64,000 bases of DNA, taken from the NCBI RefSeq assembly GCF_009905605.1, contig NZ_JAAAKZ010000002.1:124001-188000 (forward strand), in the 5' to 3' direction. The position numbers and the translations under genes are program-made. A model generated the notes under the pieces. The model saw nothing but the letters and a program-made list of their open reading frames with translations. It made no database searches and was not told the origin of the DNA. Positions 60,305-64,000 of this stretch are shown piece after piece. Position 1 is the stretch's first letter; every line of letters starts with the position of its first letter. The DNA comes from Runella sp. CRIBMP. Lineage in GTDB: Bacteria > Bacteroidota > Bacteroidia > Cytophagales > Spirosomataceae.

Positions 60305-60829
60305 ATGGCAACATTTTCAGATTTTACAGATATCCGTTACCTGAAAAACAATAAGATTAGGGTCATTCTACATCAGAACAATATGAATGCTTCTCAATTT
60401 GCAGATGCAATAAAAGTACAACGTTCAACCATTTCACACATTTTGGCTTATCGTAATCGGCCAAGTCATGACATTTTGGAGAAAATTGTGGCTTGGAATG
60501 AAAAATACAACTTAGAATGGTTTCGAACTCAATCCCCAGAAGAAGCCCATATTATCACACAACTAATTGAGAATCAAGGATATGGAGGCGCAAAAGTTAG
60601 TAATGTAACGACGCCAGATTTGCGTGAAAGAAACCACGTGGCCAAGATATCGACTTCAGCTGATTCTCGAAACGCTCAAAGCAAACCCGAAGTGACCTCA
60701 AATCATTCTTCTCTTGAATTGATAAAACCTCGTCGTGCGGTACTTATAACCATTGTTTATGACGATGGCAGTTCTCAGGTTATACCCGTAGATCCAAATT
60801 CTAAGTTCAATCAATTTCTAGGACAATAA
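60305..60829 (+). CDS. XRE-like HTH transcriptional regulator
   Basis: 174 residues. Residues 15-65 form an XRE/Cro-type helix-turn-helix (IRVILHQNNMNASQFADA, IKVQRSTISHILAYRNRPS). The remaining 100 residues are Ser/Asn/Thr-rich and end with a beta-type segment (AVLITIVYDDGSSQVIPV). No ligand-binding domain is recognised. The repeated motif over its own promoter and start codon suggests autoregulation. No linked target operon is evident; the next gene is convergent. Confidence 0.83.
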   Translation: MATFSDFTDIRYLKNNKIRVILHQNNMNASQFADAIKVQRSTISHILAYRNRPSHDILEKIVAWNEKYNLEWFRTQSPEEAHIITQLIENQGYGGAKVSNVTTPDLRERNHVAKISTSADSRNAQSKPEVTSNHSSLELIKPRRAVLITIVYDDGSSQVIPVDPNSKFNQFLGQ

Positions 60830-61279
60830 ATAAGCAAAGTGCCACACTTAATGAACCTCATTCAGTGTAGGTTGGGTCAGTGAGCGAAGAGGGGAGGCCT
60901 TAAATATAACGTGAAATTGGTGATAATCTTAGATGGCTGCCGTCATAATCAATCCCATGTTAACAGAGATGTTCCATTGACAATTGCTAGCTTGGTAAGA
61001 TTCTGGCGGTGAATTTTAAAATTTATTGACCGCAAAACAACTAATTTTTTGGCCTCGCCCAAACTTTCATGATTGCGCCTCGAATAACTGAAGAAATATT
61101 CCCGAAAACAGGAGTACTAAACATAAAAATACTGAGCGTGAAACGTTTTTAACAGCACAAATGGCTGGCTATTAATACAATAACACATTTTGTTTCACGA
61201 AATTTTCACAACGTTTCACGTGAATATCTAAACATCTGGTAATCAGCTTTTTAAAAAAATACGTAGTAAAAGGGTAAAA
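60830..61279. other. Gap between HTH gene and convergent unknown gene
   Basis: No convincing gene in these 450 bases. It contains a near-perfect hairpin at 60844-60868 (ACACTTAATGA with TCATTCAGTGT, one mismatch, three-base loop, no T tract) soon after the HTH stop. It also has an AATTTTAAAATT palindrome flanked by GCGGT/ACCGC near 61008-61034, and the CGTGAAAC motifs described separately. Confidence 0.5.
61137..61220. repeat. CGTGAAAC/GTTTCACG motif cluster
   Basis: CGTGAAACG at 61137-61145, GTTTCACG at 61192-61199 and CGTTTCACG at 61212-61220. The outer two are inverted copies that could pair over 66 bases; read on the minus strand the latter two are direct repeats 20 bases apart. Confidence 0.5.
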
Positions 61280-61906
61280 TTACCATGAAATACGATTGGA
61301 GGTAAGCAACGGACGCGCCTGAAGAGATTTTAGCAATTGAGGGTATTTATAATTCAATTTGTAAAATGCTTGAGATTCTATCGGAAAAATTTCGGATAGA
61401 ATGCCGAGTGTTTTCGTCGGAATTAAGACTTCTTGACGAGAAAGGGGTATGTTGTGGCTATTGATCGTTGAACAAACAGCATGTAGGCACTCAATATCTC
61501 TATATTCAAATCGTCCGACATACATCAATAAATGAGTACTAATTGCGTCTTTATCATTTAGTGTACTTAAATTGATGGCTAAGATTGAATTCATAAAATA
61601 CGACGCAACACCTTTCTGAATTCCTTCCATTGATCGTACAATCACTTTTCCATCTGCATAAATGGTCACAATATCCTTTACAAGGCGTTTTTGGTCCTCG
61701 CAGAGCGAATATCTTTCATATTTGCCACATAGATGACGCACATTGCTGTTTTGGCCTAGAATCAATTCTTCTTGCGAATTCTCAATCGCCGTTTCCGTTT
61801 CATCTGCATTCATTAAATATTCATGAATGTCATTAGGCATAGGTAGTTGTTGAAGACGGTTTTTAATCTTTGGCACTTTTATAGAAGTAAAAAATTCATT
61901 TTTCAT
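61280..61906 (-). CDS. Hypothetical protein
   Basis: 208 residues with no signal or membrane segment. It begins MKNEFFTSIKVPKIKNRLQQ, is helix-rich, and contains three or four scattered cysteines (CGKYERYSLCED; LHAVCSTIN). I do not recognise a family. A TACTTTTG box (61946-61953, minus strand) may be its -7 element. It is convergent with the HTH gene, and AT-rich surroundings with unusual repeats suggest an accessory locus. Confidence 0.6.
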   Translation of the reverse strand: MKNEFFTSIKVPKIKNRLQQLPMPNDIHEYLMNADETETAIENSQEELILGQNSNVRHLCGKYERYSLCEDQKRLVKDIVTIYADGKVIVRSMEGIQKGVASYFMNSILAINLSTLNDKDAISTHLLMYVGRFEYRDIECLHAVCSTINSHNIPLSRQEVLIPTKTLGILSEIFPIESQAFYKLNYKYPQLLKSLQARPLLTSNRISW

Positions 61907-61945
61907 AGGTATGATAATTTAACACAATCCGATCAAAAATTGTAC

Positions 61946-61953
61946 CAAAAGTA
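61946..61953 (-). promoter_or_regulatory. Candidate -7 element of gene 61280-61906
   Basis: TACTTTTG on the minus strand matches TAnnTTTG about 40 bases before the start; no clear -33 box. Confidence 0.4.
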
Positions 61954-62012
61954 TGTTCATTTAAAGTAAAAATATGTATTATAATTTACATTATGTTAAA
62001 TAAAACATTCAA

Positions 62013-62046
62013 AAATAAGGAGTGAGTTGAACCCACTCCTTATTTT
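62013..62046 (-). terminator. Terminator of exported TPR gene
   Basis: AAATAAGGAGTG pairs with CACTCCTTATTT; directly downstream of the minus-strand gene at 62048. Confidence 0.82.
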
Positions 62047-62047
62047 A

Positions 62048-63487
62048 TTATTTTGTTTCTTCACAAACAATTTTCTTTCCTTCAAATTCTTTCAAAATGA
62101 CATCCAATTGTTTCAGTGTTTCGACAACGGCTTCTTCTTCTTTAATCGCCTTGGCCTTTGTAAAATAAGGATGTGATTGCTTGAATTTACCGCAAACCTT
62201 AGGTTCTAGGTCTTTGCCTTTTGCATTATACTCCTTCATGTCCATGGCATCTACTTCTCTTTTCATTTCAACTGCTTCATTGAAATAAAATACACCCATG
62301 TTAAAAAGTGCATCGTAATTGTTAGGATCCGCCTTGAGTGCTCTGTCATAAGCGGATTTTGCACCTTCACGGGCCTTTGTGAGTTTTGCATTAAGTTCTG
62401 CAATTTTTGCTGAAGGATCTCCTAGTTTGGCAATTTCTTCTTTTGTCTTAACCAACTCTGCTTTTGCTTCTTCTAAGGCAACTTTATTTTCCTTCTGCTT
62501 TGCTTCAACCTCTGCTTTCTGACGTTTCAAATCAGCATTTTTTGGTTGTTTTGCAATTAATCCAGCAATTCTTTTTACTTCGTCCGCAAAAACTTTATCG
62601 GTCTCTTCAGCTTCTTTTATTTTCCGATCAACCCCACTTGTTTTTTTAGATGTTTCGGCTAATTTTCTGATTTCTGCCGTAATCTGTTGTACTTCATTGT
62701 CGTTCAAAATACCCAGGTTAAGTGCATATTGCGCGTTTTTGGGATCTAGGTCAATCAATTCATTCAGACCAACTTTGGCTTCTTCTAAACGTTGTGTGTC
62801 TAAAAGCACATTGACGCGCTCGGCTTTAAAGGATGTTTTGCTTGCAGGCAATATTTCCATTCCTTTATCCAAGATTGCGAGTGCTTTGTCGTTCTTCTTT
62901 TCGATACGGTACAATTGGGCTAACAAAGCGAAGTTCCCAGCGTCCTTCCCTCCTTTTTCGATGTATTGCTCCATCATGGTCGCAGCAATGTCATTTTTCT
63001 GACTCTGCATGGCACTGTAAGCTCCGTATAAAGGTGCCAGCGTATCCTTCGGATTCACTTCCTGTGCTATGTTAAAAAATTTAATTGCCTCATCGTACTT
63101 TTTGGTTTGGAATTTCTCAGCACCTTGTTTTACAAGTGACGTTCCCAAGTTCACACCACTATCATCTGTTCCTCCTGTCAGAAACTTCTGAGCTTCTTTT
63201 GTCACCTTACCTGGTTTTGCGGCATCTACTTCTACTGCTTTTTTAAATGACTCATAAGCCACTAAAGCAGCACTTGAATCCATTTCAGTATAGAGACGGG
63301 CGATTTCATCATACAATTTGCCCCGATCTAGCCAAGTGCTCGATTTTGCACCTGCTTTGGGGTCTGTGATAGCTTTGTCGCTTTTTTCTTTTTCTTTCTT
63401 TTTCTGTTCAAGTACTAATTTGTCTACCTGAGAAAAGGCAGAAATAGCAAAAAAACTAAAAGCAGATGTTACGATCAACTTTTTCAT
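62048..63487 (-). CDS. Exported TPR/coiled-coil protein
   Basis: 479 residues. Signal peptide MKKLIVTSAFSFFAISAFS; a Lys/Glu-rich segment (KKKEKEKSDKAI) follows. Then TPR-like hairpins around residues 50-270 (AEKFQTKKYDEAIKFFNIAQ; ALLAQLYRIEKKNDKALAIL), a long charged coiled coil at 285-375, and further TPR-like helices (AYDRALKADPNNYDALFNMG) to the end. Periplasmic. A TPR protein next to gyrA is, as far as I recall, a common order in Cytophagales; a direct link to gyrase is not implied. Function unknown. Confidence 0.88.
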   Translation of the reverse strand: MKKLIVTSAFSFFAISAFSQVDKLVLEQKKKEKEKSDKAITDPKAGAKSSTWLDRGKLYDEIARLYTEMDSSAALVAYESFKKAVEVDAAKPGKVTKEAQKFLTGGTDDSGVNLGTSLVKQGAEKFQTKKYDEAIKFFNIAQEVNPKDTLAPLYGAYSAMQSQKNDIAATMMEQYIEKGGKDAGNFALLAQLYRIEKKNDKALAILDKGMEILPASKTSFKAERVNVLLDTQRLEEAKVGLNELIDLDPKNAQYALNLGILNDNEVQQITAEIRKLAETSKKTSGVDRKIKEAEETDKVFADEVKRIAGLIAKQPKNADLKRQKAEVEAKQKENKVALEEAKAELVKTKEEIAKLGDPSAKIAELNAKLTKAREGAKSAYDRALKADPNNYDALFNMGVFYFNEAVEMKREVDAMDMKEYNAKGKDLEPKVCGKFKQSHPYFTKAKAIKEEEAVVETLKQLDVILKEFEGKKIVCEETK

Positions 63488-63652
63488 TTTGAGGTAAGTT
63501 ATTAAGTTTAAAATTTGAGCAAAAAACGGGATAAAAATTGACTTATTGTTGATTGAATAAATTTAAAAAAAAGGATAAGAGAGCAGATTGTTGGATAAAT
63601 AACAAAATTATACCCTAAAATCTACTTTCTTATCACAAATATATCATCCAAT

Positions 63653-64000
63653 CTAGGCTTCGATTGGTGGTTCGGGGGCAGCTGCGCCTCCCTCTTCACT
63701 TCCATCAATAACCGCTTCTTCTGATTCTATACGGGTAACGGATGAAATCTCGTCGCCCTCGTTTAATTTAATCAACCGCACTCCCTGGGTGTTTCGGCCC
63801 GCAACGCGTATTTCAGTGACTGACATACGAATCGCGATTCCTGATTTATTGATAATCATCAAGTCATCACTATCCGAGACTTCTTTGATTGCCACCAGAC
63901 TTCCGACTTTTTCCGTAATATTCAGCGTTGTTACACCTTTAGCGCCTCGGTTGGTCTCACGGTAATCTTCAATCTGTGATCGTTTACCGTATCCATTTTC
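63653..64000 (-). CDS. gyrA: DNA gyrase subunit A, C-terminal part (5' end outside window)
   Basis: The last 115 residues, open to the right window edge. The translated segments include YRETNRGAKGVTTLNI, LMIINKSGIAIRM and NTQGVRLIKL, repeats of the GyrA C-terminal beta-pinwheel that wraps DNA. The tail is acidic (EEAVIDGSEEGG), as in other Bacteroidota GyrA proteins. Transcribed toward the TPR gene with a 165-bp gap. Confidence 0.95.
   Translation of the reverse strand, partial: ENGYGKRSQIEDYRETNRGAKGVTTLNITEKVGSLVAIKEVSDSDDLMIINKSGIAIRMSVTEIRVAGRNTQGVRLIKLNEGDEISSVTRIESEEAVIDGSEEGGAAAPEPPIEA

Overview
The window looks like the chromosome of a Bacteroidota bacterium, probably of the order Cytophagales (Runella/Dyadobacter/Spirosoma-like; the genus is a guess). 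Several chromosomal genes have the Bacteroidota-type promoter TTTG or TTG, then 19-21 nt, then TAnnTTTG (tRNA-Arg, galK, pnp, rpsT, and the HTH gene at 60305). The gene repertoire agrees: an HU/CCDC81-like SPOR protein, a TonB-folC pair, a DUF4783-like protein, large exported TPR proteins and SusC-like barrel proteins. AA-rich, non-Shine-Dalgarno leaders are common.

Positions 1 to about 37660 are the right part of an integrated tailed phage; the left end lies outside the window. It ends at a tyrosine integrase (36278-37507, minus) beside tRNA-Arg(TCT) at 37662-37735, the likely attachment gene. From left to right it holds: a low-GC accessory pair (21-955); a capsid module with an S49 protease fused to a scaffold-like coiled coil, the putative major capsid protein and small structural genes (1041-5268); a packaging module with a phospholipase-D-like protein and the large terminase (5382-9197); an ArdC-like antirestriction operon with its own promoter and palindromic operator (9389-11162); a 480-bp hairpin-rich non-coding stretch (11163-11646); a portal, connector and tail-tip module with very large modular host-recognition proteins (11647-26389); a lysis cassette of overlapping small membrane genes (26458-27956); a reverse-strand secreted moron (28028-28471); a second tail module ending in the tape measure protein (28598-35158); a repeat-rich spacer; and a trypsin-like protease cargo gene (35414-36229). 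No sheath or baseplate genes were recognised, so a siphovirus-type tail is the likeliest form.

From 37662 onwards is ordinary chromosome: tRNA-Arg, galK, glpD, a YbjQ-like gene, a PyrR-like phosphoribosyltransferase, a DUF4783-like gene, a LolA-like exported protein, a D-cysteine desulfhydrase-like enzyme, a DUF6580-like membrane protein, purine nucleoside phosphorylase, an exported beta-propeller, rpsT, a TPR/outer-membrane-barrel pair, an HU-SPOR protein, tonB, folC, trmB, gapA, dapD, an HTH regulator with a repeat-rich control region, an unknown gene, an exported TPR protein and the 3' end of gyrA. Most units end in clear intrinsic terminators.

The most unusual signals are non-coding: a thrice-repeated 13-bp leader ahead of consecutive capsid genes; hairpins abutting the start codons of two phage modules; the structured 11.2-11.5 kb region; a TGTACA repeat array at 35.2 kb; 12-bp tandem repeats at the integrase/att end; 32-bp repeats with operator-like motifs covering the promoter and start of the HTH gene; and a TTTAGTA/TACTAAA cluster between gapA and dapD.
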